Shown here piece by piece: positions 7,971-17,552 of a stretch of 64,000 nt of DNA. The notes under the pieces were generated by a model that had not been told where the DNA came from, searched no databases, and worked only from the letters and a program-made list of their open reading frames with translations. Numbering within the stretch: position 1 is the stretch's first letter; each line of letters starts with the position of its first letter. Source of the DNA: Catenovulum sediminis. Lineage in GTDB: Bacteria > Pseudomonadota > Gammaproteobacteria > Enterobacterales > Alteromonadaceae. Made by a program: the position numbers and the translations under genes. The stretch spans positions 620,001-684,000 of the forward strand of contig NZ_CP041661.1 in NCBI RefSeq assembly GCF_007289895.1, written 5' to 3'.

Positions 7971-10900
7971 TTAGAAATTGACACGAACACCAAAGCGGAA
8001 AGTTTTACCCACTTTATAGTTGGTATACGTTCGTGATTTGGGCGCTTCGCCTTCAAGCGGATTACCTTCGTTGTAACCAACGAAGGTGTAACCGTCGTCG
8101 TTATCCGCATACACTTTTTGCACATCTAAAGTACGGCTGGTGAAATAAGTTCTATACGCTGCATCTGTTAAGTTTGTTGCCTGCAATGTAAATTGAACTT
8201 GATCATTTAGCTTGTATGAAAGTGATAAATCGAGAGAGTCACGCCCTTCATTCCAAATAGAGCCTTGGTTCCAAGTACGGCCACGTTGCATCGTATTCCA
8301 ATCGATACCCACCAAGGTATCTGAAGTTCCACGATAACTTAAACGAACCTGATGACCATCTTGCTCCCAGAATGTTGTAAAGTTATAAGTATGCTCTGGC
8401 GTATCAGCCACGGGTAATTCAGGAAGGCTATTACCCGTTACCGGATCGATATTCGCGTCATAACTACTATCCTGATAGGTATAGTTAGCTGACACACCTA
8501 AGCCACCCAATACACCCGGTAAGAAATCATATGTTTGAGAATAACCAAATTCTAAACCATTAATTTCTGCACCTTTACCATTGTTAACTGTATTGATTTG
8601 ATAAATTGCACATAAATCACGTAAGTCGTTGCTCATTGCCAACTGATCATCTTTATTGAACGGGAAATCAGCGGTTGAACGAATAGGCATACAACCTTGC
8701 AAGCCAAAATCTTCTTTAGTTTCATCTGGCTGCATAGTGATTTGACTTGGGTCCACACTATCCAAGTCACCTAAATTACGTAAGTCTTGCAAGTAAGCCA
8801 AAGATGATGTCACATCTGTAAAATTAGACATATCTTTTCTAAAGTAAGCCACACTCAACATTGAAGTTGGGTTGAAGTACCATTCTAACGATAAATCTAG
8901 GTTTTTAGATTCTAATGGATCAAGTTCAGTGTTGTAGCGGAATACTGAGTTATTATAAAACGCATTACCACCACCCCAGTAACCCCCTTCTTTCACCTCA
9001 AAACCAGAGCGTAATAAATCAATTTCAGGTCTGGTCATCGTTTTAGATATCGCAAAACGACCGACGAATTCATCCGAAAACGCATAGTTCAAGTTTAAAC
9101 TCGGTAGCACATTGGTATAACTATGTGAGCCTGTGCTTGGAACAGATTGGGTCTTTTTGTTGGTTTGATTTCCTGGTGTAAAACCAACGGTATCAAACTC
9201 ATTAACAGTTTCACCGTCCCAAGTAATATTTGAATCCCATCCCCAAACATGAGTCGTGGATACGTCAGCATAGCGCCACATACTGGCCCAACTTACTACA
9301 GGGAACTCTTGTGTATCATTGTCTATTCCATCTGTCGCTAACTCATAATACTCAGCGTAAACTGGGTCATGACATGCCCCTTGATCTTCAATACGCGTCC
9401 AATTGCTTGGATCTGGACCAGAAGATGTGTCCCAACCTAAACCATCTACACGTTCATATTTTGAAGTGTACCCGGCATCTGTTCGGCTTAAAGGACGACA
9501 CTCTGGCAATGATTTATCGCGCAGCTCTCTTAATTTAACAAGATCAAATTCACGTTCTAAGTTCGTTGCATCGTGTGTCCAAAAATTAGCACCACCATAA
9601 CCGATTGATGCGTCCACATCAGTTTTAACATAGCGAACACCAATATCACCCGTTAAGCGACCATCAAACCCTTCAAAATTTGCTTTAAAGTAGATTGATT
9701 GAGTATCAATATCGGTTTTACGTGTTTTGGTATTGTCGATATTAGGGACAGTTCGAGAATCATCCAAAATTAAGTTTCGCGCTTCAATTACGTCAATTGG
9801 CGTCCAATTTGAAGTTGCAGGGCCGCGGCCATAACCAAGTGAAGCCATGAAGTCGTCATACTCTAAGCCGCTTTCGCGCGCAATAAGCGGCGCACGCAAA
9901 TCAGTAAGTGGTCCACCGATATCAACCAATTTATTACCAAGTTCATCTTCGATTACGCTTGTTTGCGTGGATGAAGTAAATGTATAAACCTGATCGTCGA
10001 CATATTTTTCGCGCTTGCTGGCTTTGACACCAAACTCAAAAGAGGTGACTGGGCCTAAATCAACAAAATAGTCAAAATCTAATTGCGCATTGGCTAAATC
10101 ATCTTCCACTGTTCTGTCTGTGACTGAAATAAAGCCCATGTGGAAGGTTTCAAGATCTCTTGGGTTAAAACCTGTTAATACATTGGTATTGTCCGTCCAA
10201 CCAGGTTGTACTGCACCGTCTTCATCTGTGTATGACAATATATTTTCGCCTAAGCCAATAAGCGTATCGCCCGTGACCATTTCACACAAACCAGAGGTAC
10301 AGTCATAACCAACAGGCGTAACATCTGCACCGGCTTCAAACAACTTAGGCGAAGTTACCTGAGTCCAGTTTTGCATGTTTGTCCAGCCATTGGGCAAACT
10401 TTTTGATTCACTAGAAGAATAACCAAGTGCAGCCGATGCTCTTAAGTCATCGGTAATATCGATTTCGTACTTAAGCGTTGCACTTAAGTTATCTTCTTCA
10501 CTACCGCCTTCTGAACGGCTGATATCACCTGCACCAAAACGATCAACCTTTTTCAACATGGTTTTGGTTTGAGCATCAATCACATACCAATCAGCATGCG
10601 GATCTGAAAATTCAGCAACATATTCAGGGTAGTTGGTAAGTGGTTTTTGTCCGAAAATAAAGTTACTCGATGTGCCACCTGTGTCACGTGTTTTAATACC
10701 ATCAAACGAGGTATTTTTTGTTTGTTGTGTATAAGTTAAGTCAAAAGTTAATTCACTGGTATCAGTAGGCAACCACTGCAAACCTAAAGTTAAACCTGAA
10801 CGCTCTGTTTCTGATAGGTGTAATTCGTAACCGGTATTCTGGTGCGTAATTGCGCGGTCGTTAGTGACGATATTACCGTCTAGATCAGAAGCAGTATGGA

Positions 10901-11621
10901 AAGTTCGAGATGCGATAAAATCTTCAACTTTGTACTGATCTCGTCTTGTCGTGTTTGTTTCGTTGTAGGCAGTTAATGCAACACCAAAGGTATCGTCCAA
11001 AAACTTTTCAGAAAGAGATAATTGCAACTTATAATTAGTATCGTCGGCGTAGTCATTATAACGCCCCTGAATCGTAGCAGAACGGATGTCATCGGTGACA
11101 TTTAAAGGTTTTACCGTTACCAAATTTACACTACCGCCCAATGAGCCTTCATCGTGGTCAGCACTGGCTGTTTTAATAACTTCTAAGCGAGATAAAATAT
11201 CAGCAGAGAAGGTACTTAAATCAACAGCTTGGCTAAAATCAGTTGTTGTTAATTGCTGGCCATTTATCGAGATGTTATTTTGCTGCGAAGTCGCACCACG
11301 AATCGTAATCTGCGAACCTTCGCCGTCTCGGCTAACAATTGATACACCGGTCACACGGCCCAAAGCATCAGCGATGTTTTGGTCGGTATTTTTACCAATG
11401 TCTTCAGCGTTGATTGTGTCGGCAATGTTTTTTGCAAAACGTTTGTCGTTAATTGATTTCGCAAGGCTTCCTCTGAAACCTTGGACCTCAATGACTTCAA
11501 CCTCTTCTTTTTGTTCTTTTTCAGTTGAATCATCTTCCGCTGCATATGCCTGCATACTCACGCTAGTGAGTATAGCAAACGATAAAGCGCTTAATTTAAA
11601 TCGTTCTTGTGTTGTTGGCAT
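7971..11621 (-). CDS. TonB-dependent outer-membrane receptor, probable oligosaccharide importer
   Basis: 1216 residues. The signal peptide ends near MQAYAAED. A TonB-box-like EVEVIEVQG follows at about residue 40. The plug domain covers about 50-170 (DTINAEDIGKNTDQNIADAL, then GEGSQITIRG). The rest is a long beta-barrel ending FRFGVRVNF with the usual terminal Phe. The length and the NIADALGRVTGVSI style match the large receptors of Alteromonadales that import oligosaccharides. GGAG precedes the start. A version of the shared operator lies at 11743, 122 bp upstream. The lipoprotein gene follows in the same unit, and the divergent gene encodes a solute-binding-like protein. Confidence 0.92.
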   Translation of the reverse strand: MPTTQERFKLSALSFAILTSVSMQAYAAEDDSTEKEQKEEVEVIEVQGFRGSLAKSINDKRFAKNIADTINAEDIGKNTDQNIADALGRVTGVSIVSRDGEGSQITIRGATSQQNNISINGQQLTTTDFSQAVDLSTFSADILSRLEVIKTASADHDEGSLGGSVNLVTVKPLNVTDDIRSATIQGRYNDYADDTNYKLQLSLSEKFLDDTFGVALTAYNETNTTRRDQYKVEDFIASRTFHTASDLDGNIVTNDRAITHQNTGYELHLSETERSGLTLGLQWLPTDTSELTFDLTYTQQTKNTSFDGIKTRDTGGTSSNFIFGQKPLTNYPEYVAEFSDPHADWYVIDAQTKTMLKKVDRFGAGDISRSEGGSEEDNLSATLKYEIDITDDLRASAALGYSSSESKSLPNGWTNMQNWTQVTSPKLFEAGADVTPVGYDCTSGLCEMVTGDTLIGLGENILSYTDEDGAVQPGWTDNTNVLTGFNPRDLETFHMGFISVTDRTVEDDLANAQLDFDYFVDLGPVTSFEFGVKASKREKYVDDQVYTFTSSTQTSVIEDELGNKLVDIGGPLTDLRAPLIARESGLEYDDFMASLGYGRGPATSNWTPIDVIEARNLILDDSRTVPNIDNTKTRKTDIDTQSIYFKANFEGFDGRLTGDIGVRYVKTDVDASIGYGGANFWTHDATNLEREFDLVKLRELRDKSLPECRPLSRTDAGYTSKYERVDGLGWDTSSGPDPSNWTRIEDQGACHDPVYAEYYELATDGIDNDTQEFPVVSWASMWRYADVSTTHVWGWDSNITWDGETVNEFDTVGFTPGNQTNKKTQSVPSTGSHSYTNVLPSLNLNYAFSDEFVGRFAISKTMTRPEIDLLRSGFEVKEGGYWGGGNAFYNNSVFRYNTELDPLESKNLDLSLEWYFNPTSMLSVAYFRKDMSNFTDVTSSLAYLQDLRNLGDLDSVDPSQITMQPDETKEDFGLQGCMPIRSTADFPFNKDDQLAMSNDLRDLCAIYQINTVNNGKGAEINGLEFGYSQTYDFLPGVLGGLGVSANYTYQDSSYDANIDPVTGNSLPELPVADTPEHTYNFTTFWEQDGHQVRLSYRGTSDTLVGIDWNTMQRGRTWNQGSIWNEGRDSLDLSLSYKLNDQVQFTLQATNLTDAAYRTYFTSRTLDVQKVYADNDDGYTFVGYNEGNPLEGEAPKSRTYTNYKVGKTFRFGVRVNF

Positions 11622-11957
11622 CTTTCATCTCCACTAAGGACTTCAATACTTCGCTAATTCCAAAATATCCATTTCGGTTATTTAGCGTGAGTTAAATATG
11701 TATTTGCTAATACAACGTAAACAAACCACATGCCAATAGTATATTGTCAACAATAAACATAAATCAACCATAATTTACAAATTAATCACAATATTGTGAT
11801 AATTATTATCAACAGCAGTCGAAGTTAAATTAACAATTCAAAAACATAAACAACAAAAATAGTCTGACAATCCTGTTTTTGACAAATTTAGCTATACTTA
11901 AAATTAATTTGTCAGTACGCTCGTTACTCAAGCATTGGATTTGTTGCTATACGACTT
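11622..11957. promoter_or_regulatory. Divergent promoter region between the TonB receptor and the solute-binding-like gene
   Basis: 336 bp, very AT-rich. It holds the operator variant at 11743-11754. I see no gene or clear terminator in it. Promoters for both neighbours should lie here. A TATACT hexamer near 11892 could serve the plus-strand gene, but no well-spaced -35 element was found. Confidence 0.4.
11743..11754. promoter_or_regulatory. Putative operator ATTGTCAACAAT (site 2, TonB receptor)
   Basis: It differs from the perfect palindrome ATTGTTAACAAT at one position. It lies 122 bp before the receptor start and about 200 bp before the divergent plus-strand gene, so it could control either or both. 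Confidence 0.45.
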
Positions 11958-12878
11958 ATGAATCGAACTTATAAATACAAATGTGTGAATACCCTAACGA
12001 CCATGTTCGTGTGTACATATCTCGCTTTATATAGTGGTTTTAGTGGTTTCGTGAACGCTAATACGGCTGTTTCTCAAGATATAAAAATACAAGTAGGTAT
12101 CTCAAAAGAAGATAAAAAGGTTTATTTAGATTGGACGACAAACCAAAATTGCTCTGAAGTCACTCACTATTTAACGTCATATTCGCCCAGACCTGCCGTA
12201 GAAGTACTGATATTTTGTAAAGCACTAAAAGCGGCTGGTTTAAATTTTCGCTTAGAGCTTATAGAGTCAGGTAACTACAGCCGCAACCTTAAGCTAATGA
12301 GCAGCCAGTATATCCATACCACCGCTGAAACGGTTTGGTATGAACAAGCAAAAAAACTGAATGTATATGTGAGTTTGCCAGTTTTTGATAAAGAAACGAT
12401 AGAAAAAGGGCTTTTTACCCTGCCAAACCACCCTCTGCTTAAAATCCCCAGCTACAAATTAACAAGTCAACTTCAGAACTACGTTGGTATCAGCGTCGGA
12501 CACTGGTTTTATGACTGGAAAGCAATGAATGAAATCACATCACAGGTTATTTCTGCGCCAAGCCAAGCATCAATTCACAGAATGGTTGCAGCCAAAAGAG
12601 CTGATTTTTGTTTCGGTGAGTTTAATCAAAATATGACGTTTACAATGGAAGGTATCGAATTAGTTAACATACCCAATGTTAAAATTAAACTGGCAGGCAG
12701 CCGGCATTTCATTGTTAACAAAAATATGGAAAACAGTGAGCTTATTTATACTAATTTGAATAAAGGCATCGAACTGTTAAGAGCGAAAGGTGAAATAGAA
12801 AAAACCAAAGAATTGTCTGGCGTTAAAAACACAGCCGTCAAAGATTGGATATTATTAAATCCAAATAATGCTTCTTAG
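11958..12878 (+). CDS. Periplasmic solute-binding-like protein (family 3 type)
   Basis: 306 residues with an N-terminal hydrophobic segment (MFVCTYLALYSGFSGFVNA) that acts as a signal peptide. The mature part resembles the two-lobed substrate-binding domains used by polar amino-acid transporters and sensors (for example YVGISVGHWFYDW and MVAAKRADFCFGEFNQNM in the second lobe). There are no transporter genes next to it, so it may work as a stand-alone sensor or be unrelated to transport. It is transcribed away from the TonB receptor. The match is by fold pattern only, so the assignment is moderate. Confidence 0.6.
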   Translation: MNRTYKYKCVNTLTTMFVCTYLALYSGFSGFVNANTAVSQDIKIQVGISKEDKKVYLDWTTNQNCSEVTHYLTSYSPRPAVEVLIFCKALKAAGLNFRLELIESGNYSRNLKLMSSQYIHTTAETVWYEQAKKLNVYVSLPVFDKETIEKGLFTLPNHPLLKIPSYKLTSQLQNYVGISVGHWFYDWKAMNEITSQVISAPSQASIHRMVAAKRADFCFGEFNQNMTFTMEGIELVNIPNVKIKLAGSRHFIVNKNMENSELIYTNLNKGIELLRAKGEIEKTKELSGVKNTAVKDWILLNPNNAS

Positions 12879-12894
12879 TCTTAATGTTCCGTAT

Positions 12895-12924
12895 AAAAAA
12901 ATGCCCTTAAATACTTTTAAGGGC
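12895..12924 (-). terminator. Intrinsic terminator oriented for the minus strand
   Basis: A 9-bp stem, GCCCTTAAA (12903-12911) and TTTAAGGGC (12916-12924), with a 4-nt loop. The A run at 12894-12900 is a T run on the minus strand, and there is none on the plus strand. It lies 149 bp beyond the bidirectional terminator at 13073-13108, so it appears to serve a separate minus-strand transcript starting near the operator at 12998. Confidence 0.65.
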
Positions 12925-12997
12925 AACAGGACACACACAAAACAGGGTTATTAAAAGACTGAATTTCAATTCAAACCTTCAATAAAGTTAATTGTAC

Positions 12998-13009
12998 ATT
13001 GTTAACAAT
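12998..13009. promoter_or_regulatory. Putative operator ATTGTTAACAAT (site 3, between convergent genes)
   Basis: Perfect copy of the palindrome. Together with its left flank it matches the site at 17596 over a longer stretch, with TTGTACATTGTTAACAATA in common. It lies where neither neighbouring gene has its 5' end, so its target is unclear. Confidence 0.55.
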
Positions 13010-13072
13010 AATAATCAAGTAAACCAACTTAAATTTATTCTATTTTTTTACAAACATGTCAAACATAATACA

Positions 13073-13108
13073 AAAAAGCTACTTGCATTTTCACGCAAGT
13101 AGCTTTTT
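13073..13108. terminator. Bidirectional terminator after the ALDH operon
   Basis: Stem AAAAAGCTACTTGC (13073-13086) with its exact complement (13095-13108) and an 8-nt loop. A/T runs flank both sides. It lies 26 bp after the aldehyde dehydrogenase stop and ends the dehydratase-to-ALDH operon. Confidence 0.88.
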
Positions 13109-13133
13109 GTTTAAAACGCGATAAGCAGTTTAA

Positions 13134-14585
13134 TTATAGACTTTCTTTAAAATAGATGGTTTTCTTTTCTACGTACTGCTCTAGCCCATATTTACCGTCT
13201 TCACCACCAAAACCACTTTGTTTCCAACCATTGTGGAAACCTTGGTGTTGCTCACCTATGCCTCGGTTGATATAAACTTCACCCACTTCCATTTCGTCAA
13301 TTGAGCGATGAATGTAGTTTAAGTTTTGTGTGTATAAATACGCCGACAATCCATATTCACTATCGTTGGTATAAGCGATAGCTTCATCAATACTACTGAT
13401 TTTAACAATTGGCAAAATCGGACCAAATGTTTCTTCATGTACTAGGATGTTATCTTGTTTTACGTCTACCAGTACGGTTGGTTCGTACCAGTTTCCGCCT
13501 TCAAAACCTTCAATACTGGCTTGTTTACCACCTAAAACTAATTTAGCGCCCTGCTCAATCCCTTTTTCAACGATATGATGGATGTTTTTAATTTCAGATT
13601 GGTTAACTTTTGGTCCCATTTCGGTTGTTGGGTCCATTGGGTCGCCTACTTTTATCGCTTTCACTTTTGGTAAGAATTTTTCGATAAAGGCATCGTATAC
13701 AGATTCATGTACATAAAGTCTTTCGGCACAAGTACAAACCTGACCACAGTTAAGATAACGTGCAACCACAGCATCATCTACTGCTTTGTCTAAGTCGGCA
13801 TCTTCCATTACTATCATGGGCGCTTTACCACCAAGTTCAAGCATGGTCGGTGTTAAATACTCAGCACTGGTTTTGTAAATAATCTTGCCTGCGCGTGTAC
13901 TACCCGTCATGGTAATTAATTTAGTAATTGGGCTTTCACAAAGTGTTTGACCAATTACCGAGCCAGTACCGTTAACAATATTTAATACACCCGCTGGTAT
14001 GCCAGCTTCATTTGCTAAACGACCTAACTCTAATGTTGCTAATGGCGTTTCTTGTGTCGGCTTAACGACGATCGAATTACCGGTGATTAATGCCGGACCA
14101 ATTTTACGACCGGCAAGCGCCAACGGAAAGTTCCAAGCAGTAATCGCAACGACAACGCCACGCGGTACTTTATGAATGAAGATTTTTTCATCTTCATTGT
14201 CTGAAGGTAAAATGTCACCTTGCAAAGTTAACGCGTTGTCACATGCATATTCGATAAAAGTCGCTGTGGCGTTAACTTCCATTCGTGCAACTGCGATTAA
14301 TTTACCTTGTTCAGCAACGAGTAATTCCGCCAACGCTTCGCTATTGTCTCGAATTAAGCTCGCGAATTTACGTAAAACACTGGCACGTGCACGAGCCGTT
14401 AACTTAGCCCAGCCTTTTTGCGCTTTATCTGCAATTTCTAATGCTTCTTTTGCATCTTCAGCACAACCTGCTGGGATTTCACCCACTAATTTACCAGTGC
14501 TAGGGCTCAATACTTGGATTGTCTCATCTGATTTAGACGGAACATATTGACCGTTGATAAAATTTAATTTGTTATGGATTTGCAT
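13134..14585 (-). CDS. NAD(P)-dependent aldehyde dehydrogenase, AldA-like
   Basis: 483 residues from the ATG at 14585, where GGGAG lies just upstream. An in-frame ATG at 14615 would overlap the SDR gene. Catalytic features are the general base Glu in [10 protein letters not shown] and the nucleophile Cys in [14 protein letters not shown]. The closing segment [19 protein letters not shown] closely matches E. coli lactaldehyde/glycolaldehyde dehydrogenase AldA. The gene ends a four-gene operon with a sugar-acid dehydratase/cycloisomerase, a zinc dehydrogenase and a KduD-like enzyme. Two roles fit: oxidation of lactaldehyde from a deoxysugar pathway, or oxidation of an anhydro-sugar such as anhydrogalactose (inference). 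Confidence 0.88.
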   Translation of the reverse strand: MQIHNKLNFINGQYVPSKSDETIQVLSPSTGKLVGEIPAGCAEDAKEALEIADKAQKGWAKLTARARASVLRKFASLIRDNSEALAELLVAEQGKLIAVARMEVNATATFIEYACDNALTLQGDILPSDNEDEKIFIHKVPRGVVVAITAWNFPLALAGRKIGPALITGNSIVVKPTQETPLATLELGRLANEAGIPAGVLNIVNGTGSVIGQTLCESPITKLITMTGSTRAGKIIYKTSAEYLTPTMLELGGKAPMIVMEDADLDKAVDDAVVARYLNCGQVCTCAERLYVHESVYDAFIEKFLPKVKAIKVGDPMDPTTEMGPKVNQSEIKNIHHIVEKGIEQGAKLVLGGKQASIEGFEGGNWYEPTVLVDVKQDNILVHEETFGPILPIVKISSIDEAIAYTNDSEYGLSAYLYTQNLNYIHRSIDEMEVGEVYINRGIGEQHQGFHNGWKQSGFGGEDGKYGLEQYVEKKTIYFKESL

Positions 14586-14589
14586 GGAA

Positions 14590-15354
14590 TTATCTCCCCA
14601 TCCAGCCGCCGTCAACTAACAAGACAGCGCCGTTCATATAATTTGCTGCGTCAGAAGCTAAAAAGACTGTCGGTCCTTTAAAGTCATCTGGCTCACCCCA
14701 GCGACCTTGCGGAATGCGATCTAAGATAGATTTAGAACGCACAGGGTCGTTTCTTAAAGCTTCGGTATTGTCTGTCGCAATATAACCCGGCGCGATAGCA
14801 TTCACATTAACGCCTTTTCCTGCCCACTCGTTCGCCAGTGCTTTAGTTAACTGTCCGATTGCGCCTTTACTCGCTGCATAACCCGGTACAGTGATACCAC
14901 CTTGGAAAGTTAATAATGAGGCAGTGAATATAACCTTACCATGACCACGCTCAACCATTTCTTTACCTAATTCACGGCTTAAAATAAATTGTGAATTTAA
15001 GTTAATTTCAATGATTTGATCCCAATATTCGTCGCTGTGTTGAACAGCTGGGTCACGTAAAATAGAACCTGCATTATTGACCAAAATGTCAATTTGTGGG
15101 TGGTCTGCTTTTACGGCATTGATAAAACTATACAAGCTATCACGATTAGAAAAATCACACTGGTAAGCGTAAAACTTCTGACCTGTCGCGGTAACTGCTT
15201 TTTCAGGTGCAGAGCCAGATTTAGCTAAACTTGCAGACACACCAATTACGTCCGCGCCTGCTTCTGCTAAAGCCTCAGCCATCGCTAAACCAATACCACG
15301 GCTACAACCTGTAACCAATGCAACTTTGCCTTTTAAACTAAATTTATCTAACAT
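14590..15354 (-). CDS. KduD-like short-chain dehydrogenase (2-keto-3-deoxy sugar acid oxidoreductase)
   Basis: 254 residues from the ATG at 15354, preceded by GGAGC. The ATG at 15366 overlaps the previous stop and is an alternative. It has the cofactor motif [16 protein letters not shown], the catalytic Ser in [16 protein letters not shown] and YAASK. The ending INPR-type block reads [16 protein letters not shown] and [10 protein letters not shown], closely parallel to E. coli KduD (IPAGRWG and VDGGWLAR). KduD interconverts 2-keto-3-deoxygluconate and its 5-keto form with NAD. The operon context supports action on a 2-keto-3-deoxy acid made by the dehydratase at 16401 (inference). Confidence 0.85.
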   Translation of the reverse strand: MLDKFSLKGKVALVTGCSRGIGLAMAEALAEAGADVIGVSASLAKSGSAPEKAVTATGQKFYAYQCDFSNRDSLYSFINAVKADHPQIDILVNNAGSILRDPAVQHSDEYWDQIIEINLNSQFILSRELGKEMVERGHGKVIFTASLLTFQGGITVPGYAASKGAIGQLTKALANEWAGKGVNVNAIAPGYIATDNTEALRNDPVRSKSILDRIPQGRWGEPDDFKGPTVFLASDAANYMNGAVLLVDGGWMGR

Positions 15355-15365
15355 TTTTTGCTCCA

Positions 15366-16388
15366 TTATTCTTCGTTACAAGCGACAAGTGCTTTCATAC
15401 CCTGCGGGTTGTTATCCATACTCGCAAACGCTTGACCAATATTTTCTAATTGATTGATTGAGCTAATGAATGGATTAATATCAACTTTACCAGATGCGAT
15501 TAAATCAATTGCCATATCGAAATCGGCCGCTTCATATACGCGCGCACCTAATAGCTCTAATTCTTTCCAGAAAAACTGGAACATATCAACTTTAGGTTGT
15601 TGTGAGTGAATTGCGACCATAACTAACCGACCACGACGTCCAGCAATTTGTGTCATTGCTTCAATCGCTGGCTGCACACCAGAGACTTCAAATACAACGT
15701 CAGCACCTTTAGTGCCAGTCCATTCACTTACATAAGCTTCAAGGTCAGTTTCTAATGGGTTAACAGATTCAATGCCAATATTTTTAGCAAATTCACGACG
15801 CGCTTCGTTCACTTCAGAGATAAGTACATCCGCACCCACTGATTTAGCGACCAATGCAACTAACTGACCAATTGGGCCACCGCCAATAACAACCGCTTTT
15901 TCACCGGCTTTTAGACGAGAGCGTGAAATATCATGACAAGCAACTGATAAAGGTTCAATCAATGCACCTTGTTTCAAATCAACAGTTGCAGGTAGCTTAT
16001 GCAAAGTACGCTCTTTGACTGTCCAGTGTTTTTGGAATGCACCTGGCGAGTCAATGCCCATAAATTTCAAATTTTGACAAATGTGCGTATAGCCCGCTTC
16101 ACAAGTTGGACATTCACCACACCAGTCAAGCGGTCGAACAACAACGCGTTCACCAACTTTATGATTTTTAACATCAGAACCAACTTCAACAATAGTCCCT
16201 GACATTTCGTGACCAATTGTTTTAGGCGGTGCAACACGCTGGTCCATAACACCATGATAAATATGCATGTCGGTGCCGCAGATACCGACATAACCTACGG
16301 CAATTTTTACTTCGTCTGCTTCTGGGCTACGTTCGTTTGCTGCAACGATTTCAAAACTTTTGTTACCTATATATTGTGCTGCAATCAT
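15366..16388 (-). CDS. Zinc-dependent medium-chain dehydrogenase (Tdh/sorbitol-dehydrogenase type)
   Basis: 340 residues. The catalytic zinc site can be seen in GICGTDMH (Cys near 37) and GHEMSG (His-Glu). The structural zinc site is CGECPTCEAGYTHIC (four cysteines, about 93-107). The Rossmann motif is VVIGGGPIGQLVALVAKSVG (about 167-186). Such enzymes oxidise a secondary alcohol of a polyol, sugar acid or threonine with NAD(P). The gene lies 12 bp after the dehydratase gene and just overlaps the SDR upstream region, which indicates tight coupling. The exact substrate cannot be read from the sequence. Confidence 0.85.
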   Translation of the reverse strand: MIAAQYIGNKSFEIVAANERSPEADEVKIAVGYVGICGTDMHIYHGVMDQRVAPPKTIGHEMSGTIVEVGSDVKNHKVGERVVVRPLDWCGECPTCEAGYTHICQNLKFMGIDSPGAFQKHWTVKERTLHKLPATVDLKQGALIEPLSVACHDISRSRLKAGEKAVVIGGGPIGQLVALVAKSVGADVLISEVNEARREFAKNIGIESVNPLETDLEAYVSEWTGTKGADVVFEVSGVQPAIEAMTQIAGRRGRLVMVAIHSQQPKVDMFQFFWKELELLGARVYEAADFDMAIDLIASGKVDINPFISSINQLENIGQAFASMDNNPQGMKALVACNEE

Positions 16389-16400
16389 TTTGTGACACCT

Positions 16401-17552
16401 CTAAGATTGTTTAATTAAATGTGGACCGACAAGCGCAGGGTCAAACTCTACGCCAGTACCTGCTACGTCGGGTGCTACTGCACGTCCATTAGCATCAACT
16501 ACGAACGGTTGCTTTGTATATTGATCAATTGGGAAAGAATGCACTTCCATATACCCAGCATGTGGCTGAGAAGACATCAATGAAACATGCAATTCATGCA
16601 TACCGTGTGTACAAATTGGTAAGTTATTGATGTAAGCCAGTTCTGCCACTTTCATCCAACCGGTTATCCCGCCAATGTTTGATGCATCTGGTTGTAAAAA
16701 GCCTAATTTTGCTTGTTGAACTGCATAGTTAAATTCGTAAACGGTATGAAGATTTTCCCCCATTGCCAATGCAATTGAGGTACTTTGTGCAATGCGAGCA
16801 TATCCTTGATAATCGTCCGGGATGGTCGGCTCTTCAAACCATGTAATGTCGTATTTTTCAATGGCACGGGCAAAACGAATAGCCGTTTCTACGGTTAAAG
16901 AATAATTTGCATCGACCATAAAAATAGTATCGTTGCCGATTAACTTTCTAACTGCGGCAACGCGAGCAACGTCTTCGCGATAATCTTCTTTGCCCACTTT
17001 AATTTTAACGCCTTTAAAACCGCGATCTAAATAGCCCTGAATATTTGCGAGCAATTTCTCTTCTGAAAAGTTAAGGTCAATACCACCTGCATAACAACGT
17101 GTTGAGTTATTTGCGCCACCTGCGACTTGCCATAATGGTTGGTTTAAACGCTTACATTTGATATCCCACAAAGCGATATCAACTGCTGAAATAGCAAAGC
17201 TCACTAAACCACCTCGGCCAACGTAATGTAAGTGATAAGTCATGTCTTCCCACAACTTGGCAATACGAGCAGAATCAGCACCGATGAGGATGGGTTTAAT
17301 TTCATCTTCGACTAATGAATATATAGCGCGTCCGCCTTTACCACCTGTGTAAGTATAACCAACACCTTCGATGCCATCGTTACAGGTAATTCGACATACA
17401 ACTATTTCAAAATGTGTGTGATCACCGTGCTTGGCATCGCTTAATACTTCCGCTAAAGGAATTTGATAATATTCTGTTTTCACGGATTTGATATTGCTCA
17501 TCAAAGGCGTGATATCTAATAAATTTGATTCTTTATTTGCCACTATACTCAC
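16401..17552 (-). CDS. Enolase-superfamily acid-sugar dehydratase or anhydro-sugar-acid cycloisomerase (mandelate racemase subgroup)
   Basis: 383 residues from a GTG at 17552. An ATG at 17498 is an alternative start that would remove 18 weakly conserved residues. The barrel domain has the KIK motif in KGVKIKVGK, metal ligands in FMVDANYS, FEEPTIPDD and MGENLHT, and the Asp/His dyad in QPDASNIGG and CTHGMHELH. These residues mark the mandelate racemase subgroup. Members include galactarate/talarate, fuconate and rhamnonate dehydratases and anhydrogalactonate cycloisomerase. First gene of the operon; an operator lies 44 bp upstream. Confidence 0.85.
   Translation of the reverse strand: MSIVANKESNLLDITPLMSNIKSVKTEYYQIPLAEVLSDAKHGDHTHFEIVVCRITCNDGIEGVGYTYTGGKGGRAIYSLVEDEIKPILIGADSARIAKLWEDMTYHLHYVGRGGLVSFAISAVDIALWDIKCKRLNQPLWQVAGGANNSTRCYAGGIDLNFSEEKLLANIQGYLDRGFKGVKIKVGKEDYREDVARVAAVRKLIGNDTIFMVDANYSLTVETAIRFARAIEKYDITWFEEPTIPDDYQGYARIAQSTSIALAMGENLHTVYEFNYAVQQAKLGFLQPDASNIGGITGWMKVAELAYINNLPICTHGMHELHVSLMSSQPHAGYMEVHSFPIDQYTKQPFVVDANGRAVAPDVAGTGVEFDPALVGPHLIKQS

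Noticed and set aside
11086-11637. 183-aa plus-strand frame opposite the start of the TonB receptor
   Set aside because: Lies fully antisense to a strongly supported receptor gene, with no recognised motif and no ribosome site.
12700-12720. Further copy of the operator (CATTGTTAACAAAAA) inside the solute-binding-like gene
   Set aside because: Only about ten bases match, it is within coding sequence and has no promoter context.
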